From assembly GCA_001599935.1 (NCBI GenBank), contig BCIJ01000022.1, positions 135,798 to 199,797 of the forward strand: a stretch of DNA of 64,000 bases, written 5' to 3'. Source of the DNA: Holtermannia corniformis (taxonomy: Eukaryota; Basidiomycota; Tremellomycetes; Holtermanniales). Shown one piece after another: positions 35,686 to 47,981 of this stretch. The notes beneath the pieces are model-generated. The model was not told where the DNA came from. It was given only the letters and a program-made list of their open reading frames with translations, and made no database searches. A program made the translations under genes and the position numbers. Each line of letters starts with the position of its first letter. Position 1 is the first letter of the stretch.

Positions 35686-36391
35686 ATGGAGACGTATCAA
35701 CAGTTTCAACAGTCTGTCGAGCGCTTGATTGAAAAATATGAGCGGACGAGAGAGGATCGGGCGTTTGAAGCGGTTGCCGCTGTGAATCGCGGCTGGGCAT
35801 GGATTGAGCACCCCGTATGTGCACGCTTTGGCTCGCACGACCGCCGTCTGATAGAAACAGCTCGTAGCGGGTCATGGGTACGCTACAAAGACCTGCCATC
35901 TCGACTCGCAGCCGCTAGATCAAGGAGAGCTGGAAGACGGGATGATCGAGCAAGAGGACGATGCCGCCGTCCATGTCGCCAAAGACACCATCCATGTTCA
36001 GTGGGATCTCGTCTTCTCAAGGACGTTTCTCGTGCCGATGCTCTGCTTCCAAGTCTGGAACCGCTGTGAGCGTCATCAACGATCCGTATACTGGAGCTGA
36101 CCGACAGCTGGGACCGTGTTGGACCTCGACGAGATCCTGGCCTGTGGGATCCTGAAAACTCCAGGCCGGCCCAGCAAGACGGCTGTACTACTACCCGATG
36201 GCTCCATCTTCCCACTCGTCCAGCAAATCGAGCACCCGACGACGAATCGGCTCGTGTGGTCCATCCACCCATGCCACGTCCGCGATGCCGTTCAAGCTAT
36301 CCTCGGGCCGGGACACGACTCAACCACACCACTCGAGTGGCTGGAAACGTGGTTGATGCTGACATGTACCCTCGTCAATCTACGCGGTTGA
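35686..36391 (+). CDS. ATG10: Autophagy E2-like enzyme Atg10
   Basis: Atg10 conjugates the ubiquitin-like Atg12 to Atg5. Three exons give about 205 residues. The helical N-terminus METYQQFQQSVERLIEKY leads, after the first intron, into an E2-like core: IHVQWDLVFSRTFLVPMLCF, then TVLDLDEILACGI and FPLVQQIEHPTTNRLVWSIH. The catalytic Cys lies in the HPCHVRDAV motif, followed by LEWLETWLMLTCTLVNLRG at the C-terminus. W-x-E-W-like, HP and HPC positions match the family. The first intron must be spliced to frame LVAGHGYATKTCHLD; other frames give stops or no homology. It starts 172 bp after the PUB1-like gene. Confidence 0.85.
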
Positions 36392-36426
36392 ACGTCGGAT
36401 TCTCAATCGGCTCGTTGGACGTGGTG

Positions 36427-36431
36427 TATAA
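36427..36431 (+). promoter_or_regulatory. TATA element upstream of secreted-protein gene
   Basis: TATAA in gtgtataagtgcc, 106-110 bp before the ATG at 36537, within the 145-bp spacer after ATG10. Confidence 0.4.
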
Positions 36432-36536
36432 GTGCCCAGGTGTCACCTTGGGGATCCAACACCAACCCACCTGGTTTCCATTCGCCTTCTGTACACTCAC
36501 AGTAACCTACACTCTTTCGATACACCGAAAAACGGA

Positions 36537-37543
36537 ATGCAGCTCTCGCTCACCCAACTACTCCCTCTCGTCCTCTTCCTCGCGACCTCCAACGTTGCGT
36601 TGGGTGCGCCGGTCAAGACTACCGAGCTTGACAACGCGATTAAGAGTGTCGATACGCCCAAGAACATTCATCAGGGATGCAAGCCTGGGGACAGCTTCTG
36701 CAAGAGTGCGTCATGAGCTCTCTAACGACGCCGACTGATCGTTGTAGACGTCATCAATGGCGATGTGTATCACACCGGTAATGAGTTTGAGGGTCATGTT
36801 GGGCGTCAAGCCGGGATCGCTGGTAACACTGGTGTATGCCACTGCGGCCTGGTCACCTCGCGTGCTGACTTGGCCGACAGGGCAAAATCCTAAAGATTGA
36901 AGGCCAGACGGACGCAGCGAACACTGTGCAAACGAACGGTCAAACACTCAAGCACGACCTACAAGGCCGCGATGCGCGCACCAGCAATCACCCCGAAACG
37001 CACGGGCACAACACTGATGGAGCCGATGTCAAGGCCGGGCTCGACTACGATGCCAATCGTCACGGCAAGCACAGCAAGACCAAGACTGTCAAGATTGGCG
37101 CGCGTGCACAGAAACACGATGACTTGCCGACGGCTCGTGTCGAGCTTGAAAGATTTGGCAACAAGCAGAAGCCAAAAGGCGACGAGGTCGTTCACTTGAA
37201 CTCGGAGCACTTGATCCACCGCGAGTTGATCGGTCCGGACGTCAAGAAGCTTGGTCGCGAAGCGTGAGTTGGCCTTGCTTGCATCTCGACGTGGCTTGAT
37301 ACCCGTAGGTACCCTGAGAAGGGCTACAAAGACACTGGTAAACAGCTAGAGACGCAGGGATCGGCCGTGCAGGCGGCAGGCAACGGCGTCCACGATGTGA
37401 GTGTCCAGCTGGTACACGGATGTCACTCAGACTGGCAGGTCACTGTTGAAGCGCACCGCCAGTTCAACGTCTTTGGCGACGGTTACAAGTACCACGACGG
37501 TCCTACCGCCGACGGCATCAACCACCTCGCCAAGGGCGTCTGA
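36537..37543 (+). CDS. Secreted protein of unknown function
   Basis: Begins with a signal peptide (SLTQLLPLVLFLATSNVALG). The mature chain of about 240 residues is strongly hydrophilic, rich in His, Asn, Lys, Asp and Gly (THGHNTDGADVKAGLDYD; SKTKTVKIGARAQKHDD), and has two early Cys. It lacks membrane segments and recognisable domains. Five exons are joined by introns of about 45-70 nt. The second intron is best read as ending ...TTGAAG|GCC; the nearer CAG acceptor shifts the frame. It ends ADGINHLAKGV and a TGA, only 105 bp from the convergent threonine aldolase gene. I do not recognise it. Confidence 0.6.
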
Positions 37544-37648
37544 GCCGCTGCAGTGTCCTTGTCCAGTTACTCTACCGCACATGCAACGCATTGCAGATTC
37601 GCTCCGCTGTACAAATGTCTACCAGCTGCATACAACCATGGCTCTAGC

Positions 37649-39271
37649 CTAGACTGTGCCGTACCCGAGCTGCGTCCGAACCCGATCGCCACTCACGTCC
37701 ACGCCACTGCGTTTCGCTTCGGCTTGGACCTTGTCGCCCTTGCCCTGCTCGACCTCGGCCTTGAGTTCCGCAACGACGCTGATCAGATCCTCGACGGCTT
37801 CTGGTGTCGTTTGGTGATGCACCACGAGACGCGCGTACTTGAGCGTGATGGGCTGTGGGAGAGCGCGACACCGCGCGACAATGACTTCAAGGGGGACACT
37901 GATCGGCTTGGGGTCGAAGAAGACCTGTTTGCCACTTAGCTACGTCGACGGATAGAGTCGAGACGCACCATGCATGTGTCGACTGGCGCTAGGATCTTGC
38001 AGCCGAGCTCGGCCAGACCGCTCGCGAGACGGTTGGCAAGCTGATGAGTGCCGTCGAGCCGCGGAAAGTGATGCGTCAAAGCGTAGTGTGCAGCCGCGGC
38101 CAGCGAGCCGCTCTGGCGGATACCGCCGCCGAAAGCTTTACGAAAGTGCGTTGCCTTTTTGATGAAAGCCGCCGGCCCGACGAGCACGCTGCCAAGGTCA
38201 GACGTGGACTCGTAGTGAATCATGGGGCTCACCTTCCGATCGGTGCGCCGATACCCTTTGACAGGCACAGCGACATGGTGTCGAAGGGAGCAACCAGTTC
38301 CGTCAATCTATATGCGTGTCAACGGGTGCCACAGGGGACTACAGTCACTTACACCTCCTGCAGCGCCTCCTCACCGCTCACGCCGCGTCGCGCACACTCG
38401 GCCGCCGCAACGTTCCAGATCCGCGCGCCATCACAGTGCAGCGCGATATCGTGCTTCTTGACTTCAGTCGAGATCTTGACAATCTCATCTTGCGGGAAGA
38501 CCATCCCACTCAGTGTGTTTTCGAGGCACACGAGACGTGTCGGCGCGGTGTGGATGTCGTCGCCGAGGGTGAGGTTGGGAAGGATATCATCGTCGAGGGT
38601 GAGGTGGCGGCCTGGGTTGCGTCAGTCGGCTGTGTGATAGATGACGACAATGACTGACCGTTGGCAGGGACAAGAGCGTGTGTCGTGGCCTGGCTGAACA
38701 TGGCGATACCCCCAGCTGGATGACGTGAGCGAGACGTGTGGCTCTTGCATCGATACGTACCCTCAAGCTTGTGCACATGCGCCCGATGGTCAGTGATCAC
38801 ACTGTGCGGCGGGTTGATCAAGTGGGTTCGGATGGCCAGCTCTGCGAGCGGATGAGCTATGCACTGTACAAGACGCGACGTACGGTTGCTCATCGTTCCG
38901 GAAACCACAAACAGCCCTGCCTCTTTGCCCGTGAGTTTGGCGACCCGCGCCTCCAACGCAGCTGTCTCCGAGTCTTCATGGTACACGTCGTCGCCTCGGG
39001 ACGCACTCAGCCCGGCCAACAGCTGTCCATCGCTGGGCACCGTCAATGTGTCACCTTGCAAAGTCAGCACTCGTAGGGCCGCAACTGGACAGCACCCACT
39101 TCGGAAGTCTCTAGAGATACGAGCGAGCGTATCCACGTTCTTCTGGCCGCCGACCTCTACGGTGACATCCAGTGTTCGCGCAGTTGAGATTGGCATTGCT
39201 GTCACCGAAGCAAAGGTTCGTTGCAAGTTGGGTATTGACCGTGTTATCGTACCGAGGCGGCGCAGCAGCAT
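37649..39271 (-). CDS. GLY1: L-threonine aldolase (low-specificity, PLP-dependent)
   Basis: Cleaves threonine to glycine and acetaldehyde. The PLP-lysine motif is clear: FDTMSLCLSKGIGAPIGSVL. Other family blocks are RDFR then SDTLTVPS (joined by splicing near 39090), GDDVYHEDSETAALEARVAK, FVVSGTMSN, ITDHRAHVHKLEG, CLENTLSG, ALHCDGARIWN and GGGIRQSGSLAAAAHYAL. The N-terminus MLLRRLGTITRSIPNLQRTF is basic and amphipathic and could target mitochondria; a second Met follows in AMPIST. Six or so short introns. The reading frame ends VRTQLGYGTV. Length and motifs are those of a complete enzyme. Confidence 0.88.
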
Positions 39272-39593
39272 GACTGATAGACCGATGAGTTACGGCTCCG
39301 TTGCTGGCTTATCACGCGTGGAAGCCCGTTCCGACGTATATTTCCGGTCTTGTGCGCCTGTGACCCAAAGGACGTCCTTTCTGATGACTTTCCCCGAGCG
39401 CAGACTGGATGATGGCCAATCGTCCTCTGTCAGCGTGTGACCTGTACGCGCATGCATGCATCATCAATGAAAACCTAGGCTTCATTTGCCATCGAGCGTC
39501 CATCATTTGCCATCCGGTTGCTAGGCGACGGCATCGTCCGCCCACCACGTGCAATCGGGTCCTGGCCGGGCGAGGCTTGTGCCGGGAGTCGAG
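39272..39593. other. Spacer between GLY1 and NAD kinase
   Basis: About 320 bases between two minus-strand genes, upstream of the aldolase. The duplicated word catttgccatc (39482-39512) is the only structure seen. Confidence 0.35.
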
Positions 39594-41198
39594 TCAGAGC
39601 ATGCCGTGGCCGGCGAGGCTGTTGTTCTTAAAGCCAGTGTTGAACTGCAGCAGCGTGCTCGTCCTGTCAGCGACATGATGGTTTGTCACGCTCAGACCCA
39701 CTTGATGTCGCGCACCCAGCTGTCCTCGCCACTGCTGGTGCTACGCGTGCCGAGTTCGATCCCACCGCGCATCACGCAGGGGATGGGGAACGGAGAAGCG
39801 CGGACTACGACACTTTCACCCGCACGCAGCGAACACACTTCTCGACCGTCCATCGAGAGATCAGACGGAGCGCGGGACGAGGCCGAGATCTACCCCATCA
39901 TCAGTAGACCCCGGAATTCAGGCACCTGACCCACTTTGAGCTGGACTTCGCCTGAGCTAGGCAGCATCAGCGTTCGAAAGCTGAGACTGCGCGGTGCGAT
40001 TGGCGTCAAGAGAAAGCAGTCGAGCTGAGGGTGGGCGATCGGTCCGCCAGCCGAAAGCGAGTACGCGGTGGACCCTGTAGGTGTCGAGAGCAGCAGGCCG
40101 TCGGCCTTTGCTAGGATCAGCAACGGATCAGCACTAGGCCCCCTGACTGACGACTGCTTCAGTAAGGTGTTGACCGTTGAAGTAGGCGTCCACGACTGTC
40201 AGATGCGGATGCCGCCCTCGGTGCAGTGCGACCTCGTTCATCACCTGCCAGCCTGTGCGCATCAGGTGACGTCGGTTGGTTTGACAGCACTCACCATTTC
40301 CAGGACACCTTGACACCGTTTGACCATCCTCGCCACGAACCTCGCATGCCAACCGCAATCGTTCGAGAATCTCGAGCCCCGCCCCTGTGGTCGGTCGCAG
40401 AGTATGCGCCAGTACATGTTCCATGTGTTCAATGTTGAAAGGTAACAGGAAGCCCAGGGTACCGAGGGAGAAGGACAGAACCGGAGGGACAGCGCCAGAG
40501 TCGAACAGCGAGGATACGTGTAGGATTGTGCCGTCGCCGCCGATCGTCACGATCAGGTCTGTTTCTGACTCGAGTAGATGTGTATCATCTATCGACATGA
40601 GCATCATGATCAATCTAATGTTACCAACATACCGGGACTGACGACGATCAGATCTGGGTACTCGTTCCCGAACTCTTGCGCCGTGTCTGCCTCGACAATC
40701 AACCGTGTTTCAGGATACAGCTCTCTCATATGCCTGCACGACATCAGTCCACCTCATCCGAGCGGCGAGCAAGTACACACGCTAGCATCCGTGCCATTGC
40801 ATGAAGAGTGCGCTGATCATTCTGTTTCTTGACTAGCAGCAGTGTACGCGGTGAAGTCGTCCATGTCTGCCTCGGTCTCCTGCGGTAATTGGCGACGCGA
40901 ACAATGTGTGTCACCGTAGTGCGTACCACAAAGACCCAGACGCAACCCCTTGCACGCTGACTGGCTTCAATCTCGGTTTCCTGCACAGGCTGCTGTCAGC
41001 CCGGCACTGCAAGACTCGACAACGCACTCGGTCTGTGCTCGTTGTGCGACATCCTTCAGTCGGTGCACTGCTCTTCGAGAACCATGCACGGGGCAAGCCC
41101 TGGCTATAGACCTTTGCAGAGGATTCAGAGCACTCCGTAAGCTCATTCGATTGCTTCGTTGGCTTGAGGGAGACGACGTACAGTCCATCAACTTTCAT
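39594..41198 (-). CDS. NAD(H) kinase, Utr1/Pos5 family
   Basis: Phosphorylates NAD(H) to NADP(H). The nucleotide-binding GGDGT motif is present ([16 protein letters not shown]), followed by [34 protein letters not shown], the second signature [20 protein letters not shown] and the C-terminal strand region ([12 protein letters not shown], then [10 protein letters not shown]). The N-terminal part ([40 protein letters not shown]) is spread over small exons. I start at the ATG at 41198 ([15 protein letters not shown]). There is no clear mitochondrial presequence, so I cannot tell the cytosolic Utr1 type from the mitochondrial Pos5 type. It ends SLAGHGML and a TGA. Confidence 0.85.
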
Positions 41199-41582
41199 GC
41201 CAATCACATCGGGATTCTGCTAGAGTCTTGCTAGAGTGATGAACGAGAGGAGCTTGTGTTAGCGTGACGCTACATGTTTGTTAACAGCCTGCGTTTTTTG
41301 GCATTTCGGGCAGTTTCGCCCAAATCGCCCATCCGGCTTCGCACTTTGTTCAATCGCAAGGCTCACCCACCATCTTCCCCTTCTTCCTCATATTTGTCTG
41401 CGCTCCGTTTCAGCCGCCTACGAGTTGTACTTTATGGCCTGCTGGAGCCACGTCCTGCGTCATGCATCACGTGTGCCGGTGCGGGTGGGCGCTTCAGCAC
41501 GACGCCAGAGTGTGCTCGGATCGTGCCAATACTCTACAAGTGCATCAAGCTATATACAAAGGACTGTTCGTTTCGACGTGAC
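41199..41582. other. Upstream region of NAD kinase
   Basis: 384 bases between the TauD stop and the NAD kinase start (both minus strand). No element recognised beyond ordinary promoter-like sequence. Confidence 0.3.
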
Positions 41583-42934
41583 TCAAGCCGTGACACGCGC
41601 TGGGATCGGACGTTCGGCTTGAGGGGTGATGCGGAGGCCATGGCGACGGCCCCTGGAGGAGCCCTCCGAGTCAAAGTCGACAATGGCAGAATGCGCCGTG
41701 ATTCGGTTGTCCCAAAGCACGACGGATCGAGGCTGCCACCGCACGCGCGTCTGGAAGTCGATCCCCTGGGCGATGTGTGTACTGCCGGTCGTCAATATCA
41801 CACTTCACGGAAGCGAACGGAAACGCACTAGAGCAAGTTGAGGATCGCATCCGACTCGTCCGTCTTGAGGCCGACGATCCGGCGCGAGAATTGCTTGTTG
41901 ACAAACAGAGCTTTCTGACCGGTGAGGGGGTGAACGCGGACCAAGGGGTGCACATTCTCGACAGGCTCGCGCTTGACGACGCCACCTCGGTTCCCGCGAC
42001 GAGAGAATTCGGCTTGTTCGACGCCAGAGTGCACGACATACAAGGTCTCGAGATACTCGCGGAACGAAGGTGAGAGGCGGTTGTAGGCCTCTGCGCGGTG
42101 TCAGCAACTACATGTGCGTCTAGGTATTGCCAACGTACCGACTTGCGAGACGTAGGCGGTATCACCACCCGACGGCGGCGAGTCAAAGAGGAACAGGGTG
42201 GTGAGCCCTGGAGGCTGCTCCTCGTATGTCACGTCAGAGTGCCAGACCGACGACGTGAGCTTGTCGGATGTCTCAAAGTTGAACGACGCCTTGCCGTCGC
42301 GGTACACGAGGTGGAACTCGGGGTGGCCCTTTGGCTGTCCAGAAGTCGGGTGCACATGCAGGCGACCGAAGAAGCTGTATCATCGTCAGTATGCCTATTG
42401 TACCCCACGGCAAGACTCACCGGCCCCAGTCCTTGAGCCATTCCGGCCCCTGATCTTGGAACTCTTGGTCGCGGAAGACGACGAGACCGCGCTGAGCGAC
42501 GAAAAGGGCGAGCTGTTGCTTTTCGCGGTCGTTGAGCTTGTGCAGCTGAACGCCCTCGATCTCAGTGCCTAGCTTGGGGGCAAGCTACGGTGTGGGATCA
42601 GGCTCCAGCCCCTCATGTCGTCGCGCAAGCGTAAACACACCTCGGCAACTCTTGTCGCGTGCTCGAGAAACTTGCGAGGCTCGGGGTCTTTCAGAGCCTG
42701 CGCTCCTGGGTCGACATGCTCGAACGGCGTCAACGGCGGCAGCTTGAAGTCTTGGTCAAAGTGCGGGAGATATTCCTTGTACGGGTACTCGGCCTCAGCC
42801 TCGACGTCGCCGTCTGGCTGGTCGGCGGCATCGGGCGACCAGACCTTTTGGCTGGTTCCATCTTCAGCACCACGGAGCTTGAGCGTAGCAAGCGGCTGGG
42901 TGATGGCCTCTGTCAGTGTCGACGTGGTAGACAT
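41583..42934 (-). CDS. TauD/TfdA family Fe(II)/2-oxoglutarate dioxygenase
   Basis: The family includes taurine and sulfonate/alkyl-sulfate dioxygenases. Fungal members are often induced in sulfur limitation (family knowledge). Motifs: LAPKLGTEIEGVQLHKLND and RGLVVFRDQEF, then the HxD iron-binding pair in SSVWHSDVTYEEQPPGLT. SPPSGGDTAYVSQV and HPLTGQKALFVN follow. After a last intron the distal His and the 2-oxoglutarate Arg lie in WDNRITAHSAIVDF and RRHGLRITPQAE. All metal ligands are present, so it should be active. About 380 residues. The final exon is separated by an intron whose acceptor is ...GGCAG|TACACAC. It lies 360 bp from a permease gene. Confidence 0.85.
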
Positions 42935-43294
42935 TGCAGCCGTGTCAGGATGTTTGTTCGAGATGTCTGCTCATATACAACTTCATTCGCACTTCTCGCC
43001 TCCACTCTGCGCTTGGGTGCTGAAAGACAATGTGGCATTCGCAAGATGGCGACATTGCCGAGGCGAGCTGGACGGCGCGAATGCCAATGCAGTGCGCAAT
43101 CCTCGGCCAAGTGCGAGAGCGGGGCGTCATGACAAGCACGCCATTATGCATCATCCACACGTGGCGCCAGGTCGGCGTCCGGGCTAGGTGTGGCAGTATG
43201 TCTTCATCTGTCTGGCATGATTCCGCAGCGAGGCTTAGTACAATGTACATACATCGCTGCTGTGGGTCATAGCGATCGTCTATCGTCTTCTCGC
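42935..43294. other. Spacer between TauD gene and permease
   Basis: 360 bases between two minus-strand genes, upstream of the dioxygenase. No supported gene or element. Confidence 0.3.
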
Positions 43295-45709
43295 CTATGT
43301 AGCAAATTTGAAATCGAGACGCTTGTTGCCCTCATCCGTCGTGTTCTTGGCATAGTCCTCTCGTTCTGCCTTGCTCATCGCATTCCACTTGCGCTCCTTG
43401 TAGGCGTTGCGTACGCGGTAGTAGACGTATGTACCGGGGTACAGAATCCCCAAGTTGAAAGCGATGACACCCAACAGAGCCTTGTTGCCCTTGTAGTAGC
43501 GCGGCTTGTCACTGGCTTGATAGACTAGAAGCTGTGAGCGTTCAACGGTCAACTCGAGTACCTATAGCCTACCATTGGAGCCGATTATCGATGAGACCTG
43601 AACAAACATGTTGTACTACGAGGGTGAGCGTCTGTTGCTTCGGGTGAACGGGCACGTACCACCGAAGCAGAGACTGTCCGCGTCCGCACCGACCCACTGT
43701 TTCGTGAGCACCACCCGACTTGGATGGCGTGCACGCTGAGCAATCAGCTCCTGCCTAGAAGGATGAATTTGACCTGGACTCACTAGGGGAAACTGAGCAG
43801 AACGGTGGCGATTGCAAAGTATTCCCAGCCGCTGATTGGATCCTTGACCGTGACCTAGCACCATTCAGCTCTAGACGCGCTTCGAATGCAGTAGAGCTTA
43901 CCAGGGCGATGAAACAAGGTAGAAACCATATGTTCTCCGACATGGCAACGAAGGACCGGTTGTCGACCGCCTCGGAGAGCACCGTGACAGCCAGAAGCAG
44001 AATCATGGCAATGACCGTGTACGGCACAGAGAGCAGGTTGGACATCACGGTCGAAAAGCCGAGATCTTTGAATGAGAGCTGGAGGTAATTCTTGATTGGG
44101 ACACCGGGAATACCGTACAGCAGAGCGATGAGATACAGCGGGCACAGGTCGTAGTCGGTCAGCGACTTGAAGATCATCTTGATCGTGAGTGCTTGACGGT
44201 TGTGCTGTTTGCAATCAGTCCGCGTGCAAGATGATGCGCAGTGGGCGCACCATACCACTCTTGGTCCAGTCGTCACGGAGCACACGGTTGACTATGATCT
44301 TGACTTGGCGTTCGATAAAGTAGCCCTTTTTGAAGAGCTTGGTCTTGGTCTGCGACGGTGAAGCGGGCATGAGGAAGAAGGCAGCAATGCCAATAAGAAC
44401 TGACCGAGCGTCAGCTGGTGCAGGTAAAGCCGAGACGAGTCACTCACGGGTGAAAAGACCTTCAATGCCGAACATGAATCGCCAGCTGAGTACAAGTCAG
44501 CTCGGAGTAGTGGGCTCGCAGCCATCGCCACCGACTTACCCTGCATAACCACCGATGCCACGCATCTTGAGGATACCGACCGCAAGGAACCCAGTCACAA
44601 GGTCGGCTGAAATGCATTGTCAGGGGCGTTTCGGGTGGCATCTCTTGCTTACCAAAGTAGTTGGTGCACCAAAAGAGGGCGAGTCGCACGGGAAGGACGT
44701 TCTTCGGGTAAAAGTAGGATAGGTACAGAATGCAGTCGGGGATGAAGCCGCCTTGGAACGCAGCGCTTTGCGCAGAATGGCATTAGCCTCGACTGCATTC
44801 AAGTGGTTCTCAGCTCACATCACGAATCGAAAGGCGAGGAAAGAGGCACGCCCGTTCATGAAGGCTTGAGCTGCTGCCACTAGAGCCGATGTCAGTGCGC
44901 GCACTGGGAAAATAACGACTCGAGACATACGTAAAGAGAAGATGCAGATCTGCATCGGGATCCAGACATCGGGGCCGAGACGCTTCGATACCAGTTGCGA
45001 CGGTAGCTCGGCCAACTAAATCTTGCATCAGCTCGTGTCCTCTCACCTAGTCGTAGCCTTCCAGTCAAGTGACTCACGAGAAAACCAAGCTTGGAAAGTG
45101 TGTTTCCTAGGTTGTAGTCGGCTTGGGTGATTTTGAGATCCGCGAGGATGCCATCAGCCGTTGCGTTGGCCATGTTCGCGCGGTCTATGTCCAAAGCGAG
45201 AAACATGACGACGACCCATGTCTGCGACGTCAGCTACAGCAAGTCTTCACCAAAGACCACTTGCAAAGATACGCCAGTCGACGATGCGTGTCACGCTTTT
45301 CTCCTCGCGCCACGTCCACCGAAAGTTGGGATCGAATGCGTCGTAGTTTTCCCAAGAGACAGGCGGGTAGTAGCTCTCTGCGCCAGACTCATCGAACACA
45401 CTCGGCTGCGTGGCGATCTAGTACGGGATCAGACTCGCGCGTTGCCTTCACCATATCACTCACGGTATCCAGATCATAGACGGCAGAGCGCTTGCGAAGA
45501 CGGAGCTTTCCCAGCAAGATACGCACGAGCGTCTCGTCACCATTGGCGGTCGCACGATCGGCAAGAGGCGGAAGGTTTTCAAGGTGCTTGCGAGACTTGT
45601 CATCCAAGTCTGTCTCGTACTCGCTGCTGGCCGCGCTGCCATCTTGCGGCATTGCTGCAGCTTCAATTGCGGCTGCTGCGTGGCCCACAGGAAGTGCGGG
45701 TTGAGCCAT
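43295..45709 (-). CDS. MFS permease, Dal5-type anion:cation symporter family
   Basis: The long cytosolic N-terminus ends in RIVDWRIFAWIVVMFLALDI, where TM1 begins, followed by DRANMANATADGI, a hallmark of the ACS/Dal5 family. Further blocks: TQADYNLGNTLSKLGFL, LAELPSQLVSKRLGPD, SAAFQGGFIPDCILYLSYFY, GGYAGWRFMFGIEGLFT and the loop LTDYDLCPLYLIALLYGIP. Near the end come VHAIQVGWCSRNSGSVRTRT and IGSNVYQASDKPRYYKGN. About ten short introns. Relatives carry allantoate, nicotinate, pantothenate, sulfonates and related anions. With a TauD dioxygenase as its neighbour, a sulfonate substrate is tempting but only inference. Confidence 0.85.
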
Positions 45710-46724
45710 CTTATCGATAGATCTAACCCTGTGTGAGATTATTTGCTACTTGGAATGATGCATGTATGGCGTATCACTGAGAGCTCGGTATAAGACGTAG
45801 TACGAGAGTCCAAAAGCACTGCGATTGACGCCATTCAAGCAATATCATCAGGCAAGCCACCAGACATTGTCGCTTGGCTTCAAGGCCCGCGCTATTTCCA
45901 CTGCACTGTTAGCCTGTGATTGCCAGCACGAAGCCTAGCGCAACTGCCACAACGTCGCTGGTTACCACGTGAGTCGCGCGTTGGTGACGGGCGCAGTCTG
46001 AATGGCGTGAGAAGGTGTGCGCTGCGCTAGTCTCGAGAATTCGGAGTGAAGTAGCGTCGAACCTATTTGACGAGCGTGGGCCACCGCACTTACACTTGAT
46101 AACAGTGACAGGACGATCAAGGTGTGATCGTTTGCGTGCGTGACCGGTGATTCGAAATCGCCAATGTGGCACTTTGAATCGCTCGAGAGAACGCAAGCTG
46201 CTTCGACAGCCGCGAGTCTGAGCGATAGAGTGATATAACCCCCACGTTTGCCATTCTGCGCAGGGTGTGACAGGGAGGTGCGAGAAGCAGCTTCCGGTGA
46301 GCATCGTAAACGGCTACACATGATGAGGTCGTTAGGGTTCGAGTCCGTAAGGCGCGATGCAGCATATATACTTCCCTATATACAATGCATCGGCTGACCC
46401 GAATACTTAGTACATAGCACTGTAGCTGTGTTCTGTTCGGAGTGGATGTCGGGCCAGGGTACAGCAGTGGCATGCTGAAGCCGAGCATGGTCTACGAGCG
46501 ATTATCGTCAATCTTCTCGTTCGAGCTCTCGCTGAACACAAGTTGCGGACTTATGAACCGCGGGGGCTGACAAAGCGCCGAGGATCATTGGTGAAGTCCT
46601 CATACCAGCTCCGCTTGCGTCGGTTCACGTGATCAGATCGGCGCACAGGTGGAGGTCGCTCACTCCGTCCAACGAAGCTCATCTGCAGCAAGCCGATACA
46701 TCCATCCCATCCATCCCATCCATC
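45710..46724. other. Divergent intergenic region, permease / SDR
   Basis: 1,015 bases between divergent start codons. A tRNA B-box-like word (ggttcgagtcc, 46337-46347) occurs, but no tRNA fold could be built around it. Immediately before the SDR start codon is a run of catccc/catc units (about 46701-46724). No gene is supported. Confidence 0.4.
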
Positions 46725-47981
46725 ATGTCGGACCAAAAAATCCAAGCTGTACTGCTCCTCGGTGCCACCGGGTACATTGGCGGCACTGTCCTGCAAAAGG
46801 TCCGTGCGGCTCCGAGCTAGCCAAGGTCGTGCTGACTTATACCCGTAGCTACTTGAGCAATCCCCAGCACCTCCAGTTACCATCCTCACCCGCGATGCCG
46901 CAAAGGAAGAGGGCTTCAAGAAGTTCTCGCCCAATATTTCGGTCGTGGTTGGCTCGATGAGTGACAGCGCTCTCTTGACCGACCTTGCATCCAAGCACGA
47001 CGTGATTGTCAACTGTGCCAACGCAGACGATGTCGAGGCCAATGCCGCTCTGCTACAAGGTGCCAAGAAACGCAAGGCGGAGACGACGCACCGCGTGCTG
47101 TACATTCACACGAGTGGCACGGGTGTGCTCGGAGACAAGGCAGAGGGCCTGTACGAGACTGACAAGGTTGGTCGCCAGTCATGTGTTCTCTGGTGTTGAC
47201 CTCTGTAGATTTACACTGATCTGCGCGCTACCGAGGGCAAGACGTTGAGTATCGACTCGTTGCCCGACTCGGCACTGCACCGGAATGTCGACCTTGCCAT
47301 CCTAGCCGCCGACGAAGCGTCCTACATCAAGTCGTATATCGTACTACCATCCACCATCTACGGCATCTCCGAGGGCCCGCTGTTCGATGCCAAGCTTGCC
47401 AACGCCAACTCGATCCAGGTCCCGATCCTGATCCGCGCTGCGCTCGACCGCAAGCGTGCGGGAACCGTCGGGGATGGTAGGTTGCATGTTGGATGACCAA
47501 CACGGGCAGCTGAAACCGTCAGGGCGCAACCTGTGGCCAAACGTGCACATTGCGGATCTCGGCAACCTGTACGAGATCATCTACCAGCACGCTCTCGTCG
47601 GCGACATTGGGCACGGCCGTCAGGGCTATTACTTTGGCGAGTCTGGCGAGCACAGTCTGTGAGTCATCAACCCACCTTGGTCAGCCCGCTGATGACTTCA
47701 GCTTCGGCCTGAACCAAGCGATCGGCAATGCGCTCGTCCACGCAGGGATCGCCAACAAAGCGCAGCCGACCCCGTTCTCGTCCGACGAGATCAACAAGTA
47801 CTTTGCCGGAAGTACCTACCTTGGCTGCAACTCTCGCGCGCGCGCCGATCACAGCCGACAAATCGGCTGGAAGCCTCACTACGGCGAGGCCGGTCTGTTC
47901 GAGAGCATCCCAAAAGAAGTCGAGAGCATCATCGCGCGGCACGGTACGACATTCGTCCCCAAGCAGGGCGACAAGCTCTAA
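46725..47981 (+). CDS. SDR-fold NAD(P)-binding protein, NmrA/epimerase-like
   Basis: The N-terminal Rossmann signature AVLLLGATGYIGGTV is followed, after an intron of about 50 nt, by an atypical-SDR core: VTILTRDAAKEEGFKKF, VVVGSMSDSALLTDLASKHD, VIVNCANADDVEAN, LYIHTSGTGVLG, LAILAADEASYIKSYIVLPS, TIYGISEGPLFDAKLANANS, then WPNVHIADLGNLYEIIY. The Ser/Tyr-type catalytic residues are not obvious in the usual YxxxK spacing, as in many NmrA-like or epimerase-like proteins. It may therefore be regulatory or act on an unknown substrate. Five exons; about 340 residues; ends FVPKQGDKL. Confidence 0.75.

Noticed and set aside
46330..46350. tRNA-like B box ggttcgagtcc in the permease/SDR spacer
   Set aside because: The T stem has a central mismatch and no acceptor stem or anticodon arm can be built upstream.
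46551..47105. 184-codon minus-strand frame over the SDR gene start
   Set aside because: Antisense shadow of the SDR exons, whose plus-strand Rossmann motif is unambiguous.
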